Under the pieces are notes generated by a model, which did no database searches, was not told the origin of the DNA, and worked only from the letters and a program-made list of their open reading frames with translations. A stretch of 64,000 nucleotides of DNA, taken from positions 2,480,001-2,544,000 of the forward strand of contig JAPFFF010000001.1 in the NCBI GenBank assembly GCA_039105265.1, in the 5' to 3' direction. Positions 43,381 through 52,122 of the stretch are shown here, piece after piece; within the stretch, counting starts at the first letter, position 1; each line of letters starts with the position of its first letter. The translations under genes were made by a program, and so were the position numbers. This stretch comes from Tritrichomonas musculus (lineage: Eukaryota; Parabasalia; Tritrichomonadida; Tritrichomonadidae).

Positions 43381-43944
43381 ACTTTTTCATAACTTTAAAC
43401 CCGAACATATTATTAAATTTTACAACACCACTTATTCATCACCCCTTCATAAATGATTTTCATAAATTTTATCCTCAAATCTCAAAAGTCAAAAATTGAA
43501 AACATAAATTTTATACGTAAATGTGAAAATGCAAAAATGCATTAATTGAGAAATCATTCAAATCATAAAATTCGTTAGTAGCAAAAATGCATTCATTGAG
43601 AAGTCATTCAAATCATAAAATTCGTTAGTAGCATTAATTGAGAAGTCATTCAATTCATAATATTCGTTAGTAGCAAAAATGCAAAAATGCAAGCTGCAAG
43701 AAATGCAAAATTGAATGAAAAAATGCATTAATTGAATATGATTTAACGGTTATTATTTGCAAAATTTTTTATAAATCCGTTATTTGCAAAAATGCATTAA
43801 TTGAATACTCACACAAATCGAAAAAATTTTATAAAATACGTTATTTAGGCAATGTCTGCAAATTTGAATACTCACATAAATCGAAAAAATTTTTATAAAT
43901 AAACGTTCACCACAAATTATAAAATTATTTTATCATTTATTTTT
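43381..43944. other. Non-coding repeat-rich stretch of the Maverick left arm
   Basis: There is no gene. The stretch contains direct repeat B (43402-43452), the 50-bp tandem array, and two copies of a segment with TTGAATACTCACA and AAATCGAAAAAATTTT (43801-43831 and 43864-43893). Confidence 0.6.
43531..43672 (+). repeat. Tandem 50-bp repeat, three units
   Basis: Units at 43531-43580, 43581-43630 and 43631-43672 each end ATTCGTTAGTA. The third lacks 8 bases at its start. Each has a TTCGTTAG motif, the reverse of CTAACGAA found to the left. Confidence 0.85.
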
Positions 43945-44004
43945 ATATCACATGTCTCAAAAAAATAAATCTAATTTTATTTTAATTTAATTTTTTATCT
44001 AATA
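43933..44004 (+). promoter_or_regulatory. Maverick promoter module, copy 1, separated from its gene by a mariner
   Basis: TTTTTATATCACATGTCTCA, then AAATAAATCTAATT and AATTTTTTATCTAATA, nearly matches 46074-46150 upstream of PolB. The mariner begins right after its TA, so the module now lies 1.6 kb from the ATG at 45587. Confidence 0.7.
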
Positions 44005-44031
44005 AAGTTGGATTCAAAAGGCTTGGGACAA
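44005..44031 (+). repeat. Left terminal inverted repeat of mariner
   Basis: 27 bases identical, in inverted orientation, to 45551-45577. Flanked by the TA duplication at 44003-44004. Confidence 0.95.
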
Positions 44032-44378
44032 ACTTTTTCAATTTTCTTTGAAATGCATTCAATTTGTCCCAACCTGCATGAAAACATTTCTGAAGTTCTC
44101 TGAAAAAAAAAAAAAAAAAAAATTGTATATACATAAAAATATAAAAGATAAAAATAAAAATATTTTTTTTTATTGATGCTTATAAACTTTACCACATGGG
44201 ATGTTAATTGGTCTTGGCATTTTAACTTTTTGGAGGAAATAATCAGGCAAAACTTTACAGATGTTAATGCTATCATTGCAATTTAATCTATTACATTGCT
44301 GATTTGTAAAATCTAGTCTTTGAAGATGATTGAAAAAATCATTTGACTTGGTAATAAACTCTTGTTTTGCTATGTGCT

Positions 44379-45446
44379 CTAATTTTTTTTTTCAATATAA
44401 TTATTTCCAACTTCATAAGAATCCTGGAATTTTTTCATGATTTTTTTTTTCCCATTAAGGGATTCACCTTTTATTCTGATACATGTTTGTAGCCTTGATT
44501 TAAAAGAATCAATCAATAAATTGATAGTGGATAACGGAATTTCATCCCAAATTTTCTGAACTTCTTTAAATAAATCATCTGAATTTTGAATATTATCAAT
44601 ATTAATTTTAGCCTTAATAATTGCCCATAATGTTTCAATCACATTTAAATCGGGAGAATTGGCCGGCCATTTAACTTCATTCAATAAGAGCTTAACTTTT
44701 TGTGATAAATATTCTATCGTTTTTTTTGCTCTATGTGAAGATGCTCCATCTTGTTGAAAAACATAAGCAAAATTTCCGAATCTTTCATTTAATAAATTAA
44801 TTATATTGTTTTCTTCTAAAATTTTTAAATACTCCTTTGAATTTAATTTATTTTTTATTAAAATTATCGGTGATTTAAAATCATGTGCGACGCACGCCCA
44901 AATCATTATTTTTGTTGGATAACCTTCTTTTTCGAAATAATAATCATCATTATCAAAAATAGGCAAAACTTTTATTTTTTTTCTAAACGGTTCTAAAATA
45001 ATCATCGATTCATCTGAAAAAACGAAAGGAAATAGAAAAAGTTCGCTTTTTAATAAATTCTGTGAAAAAGTTACACGGTTATTTTTTTGTAATTGAGTAA
45101 GTTTTTCTTTAGGTTTCTGATATTTATTTTTTATATTTAAAGAAAGAACTATTCTACTTATTGTTGTTTCGGATATTTTAAACTCAAAATTTTGAATTGA
45201 TTTATATATTTGTCGATTTGTTATAAATGGATTTTGTAATACTTTAAATAAAACAAAATGATATCTTAATTGACTTTTTAAATCACATTTATACTCAGTT
45301 TCTTCAATTGAATTTAATATTTGAATTACTCGATTAACTGAAGATTTCGAAGCGCCTGTTTTCCCTGCAATTTCGCGTTGTGTATTAAACTGGCCATGAA
45401 AATAGGCTATTTTTAATTTAGTCGGATAATCTAGAGGACAATTCAT
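44379..45446 (-). CDS. Mariner/Tc1-family transposase, DD37E
   Basis: From the first in-frame ATG the protein has 355 residues; the open frame upstream begins only with GTG. Residues ~20-45 form a helix-turn-helix (NTQREIAGKTGASKSSVNRV), and a second HTH-like region lies at ~70-105. The catalytic triad is D145 (VFSDESMII), D233 (FQQDGASSH) and E271 (SPDLNVIETLW), with 37 residues between the second D and the E. The WPANSPDLN motif is typical of the family. There are no stops or frameshifts, so the gene may be active or recently inserted. The known T. vaginalis Tvmar1 is a DD34D mariner, so this is a different lineage. Confidence 0.95.
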   Translation of the reverse strand: MNCPLDYPTKLKIAYFHGQFNTQREIAGKTGASKSSVNRVIQILNSIEETEYKCDLKSQLRYHFVLFKVLQNPFITNRQIYKSIQNFEFKISETTISRIVLSLNIKNKYQKPKEKLTQLQKNNRVTFSQNLLKSELFLFPFVFSDESMIILEPFRKKIKVLPIFDNDDYYFEKEGYPTKIMIWACVAHDFKSPIILIKNKLNSKEYLKILEENNIINLLNERFGNFAYVFQQDGASSHRAKKTIEYLSQKVKLLLNEVKWPANSPDLNVIETLWAIIKAKINIDNIQNSDDLFKEVQKIWDEIPLSTINLLIDSFKSRLQTCIRIKGESLNGKKKIMKKFQDSYEVGNNYIEKKN

Positions 45447-45550
45447 AAAAAATAAAAAATTTTTTAAACTAAAAAAACTATGAAAATTTTTATTCAAATT
45501 TAAGATTTCGTTTTTCACTTTTAATAGAAAAAATTGAATTAAAAAAAATC

Positions 45551-45577
45551 TTGTCCCAAGCCTTTTGAATCCAACTT
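45551..45577 (-). repeat. Right terminal inverted repeat of mariner
   Basis: 27 bases inverted relative to 44005-44031. Followed by TA at 45578-45579. Confidence 0.95.
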
Positions 45578-45586
45578 TATAAAAAT

Positions 45587-46069
45587 ATGACTAAATCAAT
45601 TGTTGATGACAAAATGAATAAATTATATAAACAAATTAATAAATATTATAAAACAATAAATCGTAAAATGTTAAAACAAATTGTAAAGCGTACTGATGAA
45701 ATAACAGATTTATATTATGAATACGTAAATCCTGATATGAATGATAAAGAGAAGCGACAAAATGAAAATGCATTATTGACCAAAAGAATTTTAAATAATG
45801 AAAAGTGTAACGAAGTTTGTACATTTAACGGTGTTTTAACTTTCATTTGCGGAATTTATCATTTTCTTTATGCTTACGAAAACGAACCGAATAAATTATT
45901 CCATCATTGTAATATTTGGGATTTCGTGCATTGCACACTTCATGAATTCGATATGGAAAAGAAATTTATGTTTCTATTTAATGATGAAAATATACCCGAA
46001 ACGGTTGAAAGATTTTTAAATATTGACGATTATGAAATAATGGAATTATTAAAATTAAATTTTAATTGA
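45587..46069 (+). CDS. Maverick-associated hypothetical protein (160 aa)
   Basis: This is a charged, mostly helical protein with Tyr/Lys-rich N-terminal helices and an acidic C-terminus (IDDYEIMELLKL). Three cysteines and several histidines cluster in the middle (NEKCNEVCTFNG and FHHCNIWDFVHCTLHE) and could bind a metal, but no known finger is formed. No family is recognised. It sits directly upstream of PolB, separated by a promoter module. The mariner lies 8 bases before its ATG, so its own promoter copy has been displaced and the gene may be silenced. Confidence 0.65.
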   Translation: MTKSIVDDKMNKLYKQINKYYKTINRKMLKQIVKRTDEITDLYYEYVNPDMNDKEKRQNENALLTKRILNNEKCNEVCTFNGVLTFICGIYHFLYAYENEPNKLFHHCNIWDFVHCTLHEFDMEKKFMFLFNDENIPETVERFLNIDDYEIMELLKLNFN

Positions 46070-46073
46070 ATAA

Positions 46074-46150
46074 TCATTTTTATATCACATGTCTCAAAAA
46101 ATAAATCTAATTAATTTTTATTTTTTTAATTTTTTATCTAATATAAAAAT
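46074..46150 (+). promoter_or_regulatory. Maverick promoter module, copy 2 (PolB)
   Basis: TTTTTATATCACATGTCTCA with a following ATCTAATT and TTTTTTATCTAATATAAAAA precedes the PolB ATG. Conservation with 43933-44004 and the shared 3' end at 53790-53821 suggest a common element promoter or leader. Confidence 0.65.
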
Positions 46151-49100
46151 ATGTCGTTAGATAACACGCCAACAAATAAATTAATTGAGTTATCAAATTT
46201 ATTATATAATGAAAATTTAAAAATTAATGATTGGAAAAATGAATTTGATAATGAAAATGATTTACGTGAAAATTTAATTGAAATGTTAGTTTCAGATATT
46301 TTAAATAAAGGATATGATGGAGAAAATAATTATAATTCCATGTATTGGTTCGTGAAAGGTTTAAATATTCCATCACCGAAACCACTTAAACGTTACATAG
46401 ATTCAGATGATTATTTATTCAAAAATTTAAATAAATACAAAATTCAAGATTCACTTGATGATTTCAACCGTCAACGTTTACATGAAAAATTCAACCGTGA
46501 TTTACATAAAAAAGATTCTTCATTTCTTGATGAATTAATGAAGCATTCAAAAGATATTCGTGAATTTTGGAGAAGTGATTTATTATATAATTCACCACCA
46601 GCTGATGCATTAAATGATGAGGAATTTTTCCCTGAAGAAAAACCAAAAGATATTAATTTACGTAATATTAAATCATTTAAAGAATGGCAAAAATTAGATG
46701 ATGAACAACAAACATTAGTGGATGATATGATGAAATCATTATATAAAACACCTACTAATTGGGAAATTAATTTTGAACTTTTAAACAATAAAGGCAAAAA
46801 ATTAATGTTTCCATTACTCAAAAAATTCTTTCAGGAATACATTGACCCATTACCAATGGATAAATACAAAATAGAATTTAAAGTTAAAGGTCAATGGCAT
46901 TCTAAACCATTAACACCTGAAGTTTATAATAAATTAATGGAAAATTTCACTGAAGAACATTTTATATTCGACCTTGACGAAATACCGGCAGAATTTACGG
47001 GATTCAATAGTGGTGACAATGCAGATTTACCTGATTGGTCATTATTTTCATCATTAAGATTTTCAAAATATTTGCATAAAGATAGGGTTCGTAAAGATGT
47101 CGGTGGTTCATTCTTTAACTATATAGCTAATGATAAAGTACCTAAAAAAGTTATTGAGTATTTAAAACGTCTTCAAATATTTGATTCATTAGTGGATGAA
47201 AAAGTAACTGTTCTTGAAGAAGCAAAAGAATTCACTCGGAGTTATTATGATAATTTAACTGGTGATTTAGAATATGAAACCATTGAAATTCCAGCAAAAA
47301 TTACAAAATCAACTAAACAACGTGAAGAATTGGATGATTGCTGCTTCGTTTATGCTCTCAAACAAACTGGCTTTTATTCAGATGATATTTTAAATCAAAT
47401 ACGATTAAGAATTAATAATAGGTATTTATCACAAGGTTCAATTGAAAAAATATGTCAAGAGTTTAAGATACATATTAAGTTATCATATATTGATGACAGC
47501 AGCGATAGAAAAAATAAAAAGACAACGGTTCAACAATGCAAAAACAAAGTCCGTAAATCATATTTGGGAGTCAAAGATGCTGAACCTCAACGAACCCATA
47601 CATTTAACGTTTATGAAGACCATTATTTCATAGAAGAGAAAACACCATTTAGTACTTATTATATTAAACATTTAATTGAATGTACCGAGGATAAATTCGA
47701 TAAAGAATATAATAGTGACCATTGGAGGAAAACCAGATATTATATTTCATCATCAAATTTAGTCCGTGAATTAATGAAGCAAGGATATTTTAATCCAATC
47801 ACTTATGGACAATATCGAATATTAAAAACTGTTTTCTATCATGAATTTGATAAAGATTTAACAAATATTAATTTAGAATATGACCTAGAATATTGCACAA
47901 AATTAATAGCTCCAAAAATTGTTAAAGAAAGCGAAAACAAAACAGACCCTACTTATTGGTACGCTGACTTTGAAGCTGACGTTTCAGGTAATATTCATAA
48001 ACCATTTATGTGTGTTCTTCAATCACAAAATGGAAAAATTAATGAATGCTTTAAAGGTAAAACATGTAATAAACAATTTCTTGATTTCTTACCTGATCAT
48101 GCGGTCGTTTATTTCCACAATTTAGCATATGATTTTCGAATGTTTGCATCATTAGTTAATATCAAAAATACTATAATTAAAGGAACAAAATTAATGAAAG
48201 CAAATGTTGAATATAACGATAAAAAGATTTTCTTTAAAGATTCATTGCCAATGTTGAATTGTAAACTTTCACAATTACCTTCTATGTTTAATTTGGGCAT
48301 TAATGTTCAAAAAGAAATTTTCCCATACAAATATTACACTCTTGAAAGATTAAATACCAACAAAGGAGTAATTAATGATGCAGGCTTAAATGAAGATCAA
48401 AAATGGACAACAGATGATTATGAATTATTTAAATCAAACATTGATAAAATCCCTAAATGTAGAATTGATGAAAACCATTTCGACATGTGGTCATATGCAG
48501 AATTTTATTGTAAACAAGATGTAAACATCCTTAGACTTGGATTTAATGAATTCAGAAATGGATTTATTAAAGATTTCAGTATTGACCCTTTTAATTTCAT
48601 TTCCATTTCTTCACTCGCTAATGAAGTATTTAATCAACGTGTTTATTATCCTAATGGTAACCTTTATAAATTAGGTGGTCATGTTCGTAAGTTTTGCTCA
48701 AAAGCTGTTTATGGAGGACGTTGTATGACTGCATACAATAAAAAATGGCATATATTAAAGCTACTTTGCGATTTCGACGCTGTATCATTATATCCTTCAG
48801 CAATGGCACGTTTATATACCGTTGAAGGTAGACCTGAAGTTATCAAACCTGAACAATTAAACCTTGAATTTCTTTCAAAACAAGGTGCTTACATTGTTGA
48901 AATCAAAATTACTAAAGTTAATAAACATTATCCATTCCCACTCATTGTTCGTAAAGTAAACGGATTAAATCTTAATGATGATAACTTAAAAGAAGGTGAA
49001 ACATTAAATATAATTGTTGATAATATATCATTAGAAGACCTAATCGAATTTCAAAAAATAGAGTTTGAATTCATCCGTGGTTATTATTGGGCAGGTAAAC

Positions 49101-49411
49101 GTGATTATACAATCCAAAAAGAAATTAAGAAAATATTTAATAAAAGACTTGAATATAAGAAGCAACATAACCCATTACAACAATTATATAAATTAATTAT
49201 GAATTCATGCTACGGTAAAACTATTGAGAAACCAGTTGATAAAGATATTAAATACATGAATGATGACGATTTTGAGAAATATTGGATCAAAAACTATAAT
49301 AAAATTATTGAGGACACATTAATTGAGAGTAGAAAGACACCATTACATGCTGTAAAAGTTATTAAACAAATAGAAAATCATTTTAACTTTTCACTTCTTG
49401 GAGTAGTATAG
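46151..49411 (+). pseudogene. Protein-primed-type DNA polymerase B, 5' part (broken gene)
   Basis: This part holds the N-terminal Maverick-specific region (residues 1-~600, with LDDCCFVYALKQTG near 397) and most of the catalytic core. Exo I is YADFEAD near 605, Exo II HNLAYDF near 655 and Exo III YCKQDVN near 785. Polymerase motif A is DFDAVSLYPS near 874 and motif B MNSCYGKT near 1017. After AVKVIKQIENHFNFSLLG the frame enters unrelated sequence and stops (VV, then TAG). Motif C is missing here and lies 2.1 kb downstream in another piece. Without motif C, which carries metal-binding aspartates, this product cannot polymerise DNA. The fault is the inserted block between two copies of 49349-49401. 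Confidence 0.93.
49349..49401 (+). repeat. 53-bp direct repeat, left copy (PolB sequence)
   Basis: Encodes AVKVIKQIENHFNFSLLG. It matches 51520-51572 except for two third-codon-position changes (ATA/ATT, AAT/AAC). The two copies bound the inserted block. Confidence 0.95.
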
Positions 49412-49413
49412 TA

Positions 49414-49500
49414 TAGGCTGGGATTCATTCTTCACCCCAGCCTACACTGCTCGCCACCAAGCTCAGGTACGCCTTCGCTTGGGCCTCGCTACCCGGCCAA
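49414..49500. other. GC-rich cluster of nested hairpins at the left end of the PolB insert
   Basis: TAGGCTGGG (49414-49422) pairs with CCCAGCCTA (49436-49444). At 49457-49482 a symmetrical stem forms: CCAAGC, TC, AGG, loop TACG, CCT, TC, GCTTGG. GGCCTCGCTACCCGGCC follows. This is the most GC-rich spot of the element and begins within 13 bp of the PolB break. It may be an element end, a structured RNA or a recombination hotspot; I cannot tell which. Confidence 0.6.
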
Positions 49501-49644
49501 ATACCCTCTGAAAACCTATCGTAAGTACACACTCTCTACTTTCACTATTCTTCCAATGTCATTTCCAAGGTATGGAGTAGTTTTTGAGCTTTCTAATAGT
49601 GTTTTTTGAATTCTACACCCGAAAAATATTGAAATATAGAACTT

Positions 49645-51402
49645 TTACTCTTTGAATACACAAACAATATTATCATTTATTTTTGCAGTTATGATTCCAA
49701 TTGTTAAACGTCTGATTTTTGATGTTATTGGAGTATTTTCATCAAGAACTTTGAATTGATTATCTTCATCAATATAAATTTCATCACCAATTTCAAACCT
49801 TGATGAATCATCAACTTTGACCAAATAATCACCATGACTTGCAAAAGTAATTGAATTATTTTCTTCGTCAATTCGAACACAAATTCCAATAAATTCTTTC
49901 CAAGTACCTGTAGTTTTCACTGAACAAATACAATCTATTGAATCTTTTTCGGTTGATTCAATCCATTCATTATCAACATTCTTATAAACTTTTCCTGTAA
50001 TAAATACTGGTTTTCCTATTTCAAAATCATCAATTAAATCTTCAATTGGAGCATAATGTGTGATTGTTGTGTTTGATTGCGTACCGTAAATAGCAGCCTT
50101 GAATTTTGCTAAATATCCTGGTACCATGATTTGTCTTGAATATATTTGTCTAGCATCTAATAATTCTTGAGTAGTTGTCCAATTATATTCAGCCATTGGG
50201 ACACGATATGTAAGTGGTCTTCCTGATGATAAATCAAGAATTTCTTCATAATACGCTGAATATTGAAAATTATCAAAATATATAGTTCTTTGATATAATA
50301 ATATTACTATGTTATGAGGATTTGCAGCTGTATCATAAAATAATATCCTTATTTCATTTCTTTCTGCATTATTACCAACTACGTATTCCAGTTGAATTGT
50401 GTTATTTATAATTTTTAGAAGATGAATTGATATATCAGCACCCTCCGAAAATGGACCGCAATCAATTGCACATTTTTTTATTAGTTGTTCTTCTGTTATA
50501 ACGTTTGACTTCAATGCATATTTATCGTCACAATCTGTTTTCTTATAATAAGTTGAATCCAATAGTTTTGATAATAAATCAACTTTTTTATCAATTAGAT
50601 TACTTTCAAATATTGTTTGATATGTATTAGTGACACAAGCTAATGATGGTACAGCAGCTGTTGCATCACATTCAGTTTCATCAGATTGAACAACAAGTGG
50701 AATTTCACTTTTCAATGCTAATTGATCTTCTTCGCCATAATTCAAATCATTTTTGCTTCGATATTTTGCATCCGCTTCCTCTTTCGTATACAGGTTATCC
50801 ATATTAACCATATTATTTTTTAATTCATCTAATGCTTCATTTACTTCATCAACAGTTGGGAATTCATTTAATGTAGTAGCTAGAGCTGTATCATTCTTTT
50901 CTATCTGCTCATGTAATGTATCTATCTTCTTATGTAATGCATCTATATCACAAGTATATGCTAAATCATTTGTAGTAAATTCCATTCTTCTTTTTGCTGT
51001 ATTCTCTTTGATGCTGATTCCACCAACCCTCAGTTTATTTGGGTTTGATATAACAAATGTTTTGTCATTCATAGTGCAGCTAGGAAAATCAGTTGTTCCT
51101 TGATAATTAATTGTTCCATCAGTAATATTAATAGTAACTATATTCTCTTCATAATCAACATCATTGTATTCACTAACTTTTTGCACCAAAAATCGTGCTT
51201 TGATTGTTCCATCTGTGATAACATCTTCTGCTTCCAAATGGACCTCTCCATTAACAAATTTACCAACAACATCTATTATGTCATCTCTAACCAAATCTGT
51301 TGATGACACACTCTTCTCTACAGTAGTCGCTAATGTTTTTATCATTGGTTTCATCGTATGACGGAATCTCTTACACATATCTATTGTTGATGTTAATGTC
51401 AT
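49645..51402 (-). CDS. Second fibre-like protein, probably truncated at its 5' end by the PolB junction
   Basis: This is a 585-residue frame from the first ATG. The frame is open 36 codons further to 51510, reading coding-like AWCDEEYVPVNEINFTDELD, and stops right at the junction with PolB sequence, so its true start is missing. Residues ~160-300 carry fibre-type repeats (NLYTKEEADAKYRSKNDL, YYKKTDCDDKYALKSN). The last ~140 residues (NTTITHY to IVCVFKE) are closely related to the end of the resident 1308-residue protein, including HGDYLVKV and DCICSVK. Such YTKEEADAKY repeats are common in trimeric viral fibres, so a surface attachment role is inferred. It is antisense to PolB within the insert. 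Confidence 0.75.
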   Translation of the reverse strand: MTLTSTIDMCKRFRHTMKPMIKTLATTVEKSVSSTDLVRDDIIDVVGKFVNGEVHLEAEDVITDGTIKARFLVQKVSEYNDVDYEENIVTINITDGTINYQGTTDFPSCTMNDKTFVISNPNKLRVGGISIKENTAKRRMEFTTNDLAYTCDIDALHKKIDTLHEQIEKNDTALATTLNEFPTVDEVNEALDELKNNMVNMDNLYTKEEADAKYRSKNDLNYGEEDQLALKSEIPLVVQSDETECDATAAVPSLACVTNTYQTIFESNLIDKKVDLLSKLLDSTYYKKTDCDDKYALKSNVITEEQLIKKCAIDCGPFSEGADISIHLLKIINNTIQLEYVVGNNAERNEIRILFYDTAANPHNIVILLYQRTIYFDNFQYSAYYEEILDLSSGRPLTYRVPMAEYNWTTTQELLDARQIYSRQIMVPGYLAKFKAAIYGTQSNTTITHYAPIEDLIDDFEIGKPVFITGKVYKNVDNEWIESTEKDSIDCICSVKTTGTWKEFIGICVRIDEENNSITFASHGDYLVKVDDSSRFEIGDEIYIDEDNQFKVLDENTPITSKIRRLTIGIITAKINDNIVCVFKE

Positions 51403-51519
51403 GGCTACTTTAGACGGATCATCAAGTTCATCAGTAAAGTTTATTTCATTAACAGGTACATACTCCTCATCGCACCAAGCTATTATTGCATTAAAATCAT
51501 TAAAGTAGCTTTAATATAC

Positions 51520-51572
51520 GCTGTAAAAGTTATTAAACAAATTGAAAACCATTTTAACTTTTCACTTCTTGG
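51520..51572 (+). repeat. 53-bp direct repeat, right copy (PolB sequence)
   Basis: Same coding segment as 49349-49401 with two synonymous differences. From here the PolB reading continues. Confidence 0.95.
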
Positions 51573-52122
51573 TATTCAAGTTCTTTCTATGTCAAAACGA
51601 ATTATGAACGAAGTAATGTGTTTAGCTTATGATTTGGGATGCCACATTTATTACCAAGATACTGATTCAATGCACATTGAAGTTGATGATTTACCACGAC
51701 TTGTTAATGGTTTTAAAGAAAAATATAATCGTGAATTAATTGGAACTAATTTAGGACAATTTCACAGTGACTTTCCAACTATTAACGGTCATGATGAAAT
51801 GCCAAAATCTATTGAGTCATATTTTCTAATGAAGAAAATGTATATAGATAAATTACAAGATTCCACCGGAGAAATTGATTATATGATTAGAGGTAAAGGT
51901 TTGACGCAAAATTCTATTAAATACGCCTACAAAGAATTTGGTAATGATCCCATGAAATTATATGAATCCCTATTTAATGGCAACACACAAACGTTTGATT
52001 TAACGAAAGGTCAACCATGCTTTTCAATGAATAAAAACATGACAGTATCAACTTTAAAGAAATTTGAACGTAAAATAAAAACAACTAATGAAGAAGGTAA
52101 ACATGAAGATTATTTTAAATAG
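51520..52122 (+). pseudogene. DNA polymerase B, 3' part with motif C
   Basis: The PolB frame resumes at 51520 and runs to a stop at 52120-52122; the first ATG is at 51589. Motif C is present as YYQDTDSMHIE, followed by the thumb-like C-terminus. On its own it lacks exonuclease domain, motif A and motif B. It overlaps the integrase end by 8 bp, tail to tail. If the block were absent, the two parts would form one uninterrupted frame of about 1,270 residues, so the broken state is derived. Confidence 0.93.

Larger units (their letters stand above)
44005..45577 (-). mobile_element. Mariner/Tc1-type element (DD37E), 1573 bp, nested in the Maverick
   Basis: Perfect 27-bp terminal inverted repeats (44005-44031 and 45551-45577) start AAGTTGGATTCAAAAGGC. 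TA dinucleotides at 44003-44004 and 45578-45579 form the target duplication. The single gene is a full DDE transposase. Removing the element restores TTATCTAATATAAAAATATG, the exact leader seen before PolB at 46133-46153, which proves the insertion site. Confidence 0.97.

Noticed and set aside
43531..43672. CRISPR-like array
   Set aside because: The units are contiguous with no unique spacers and sit in a eukaryotic mobile element; they are simple tandem repeats.
45447..45518. 24-residue N-terminal extension of the transposase
   Set aside because: Begins with GTG, which is not a usual eukaryotic start; ATG 45446 leaves the whole helix-turn-helix intact.
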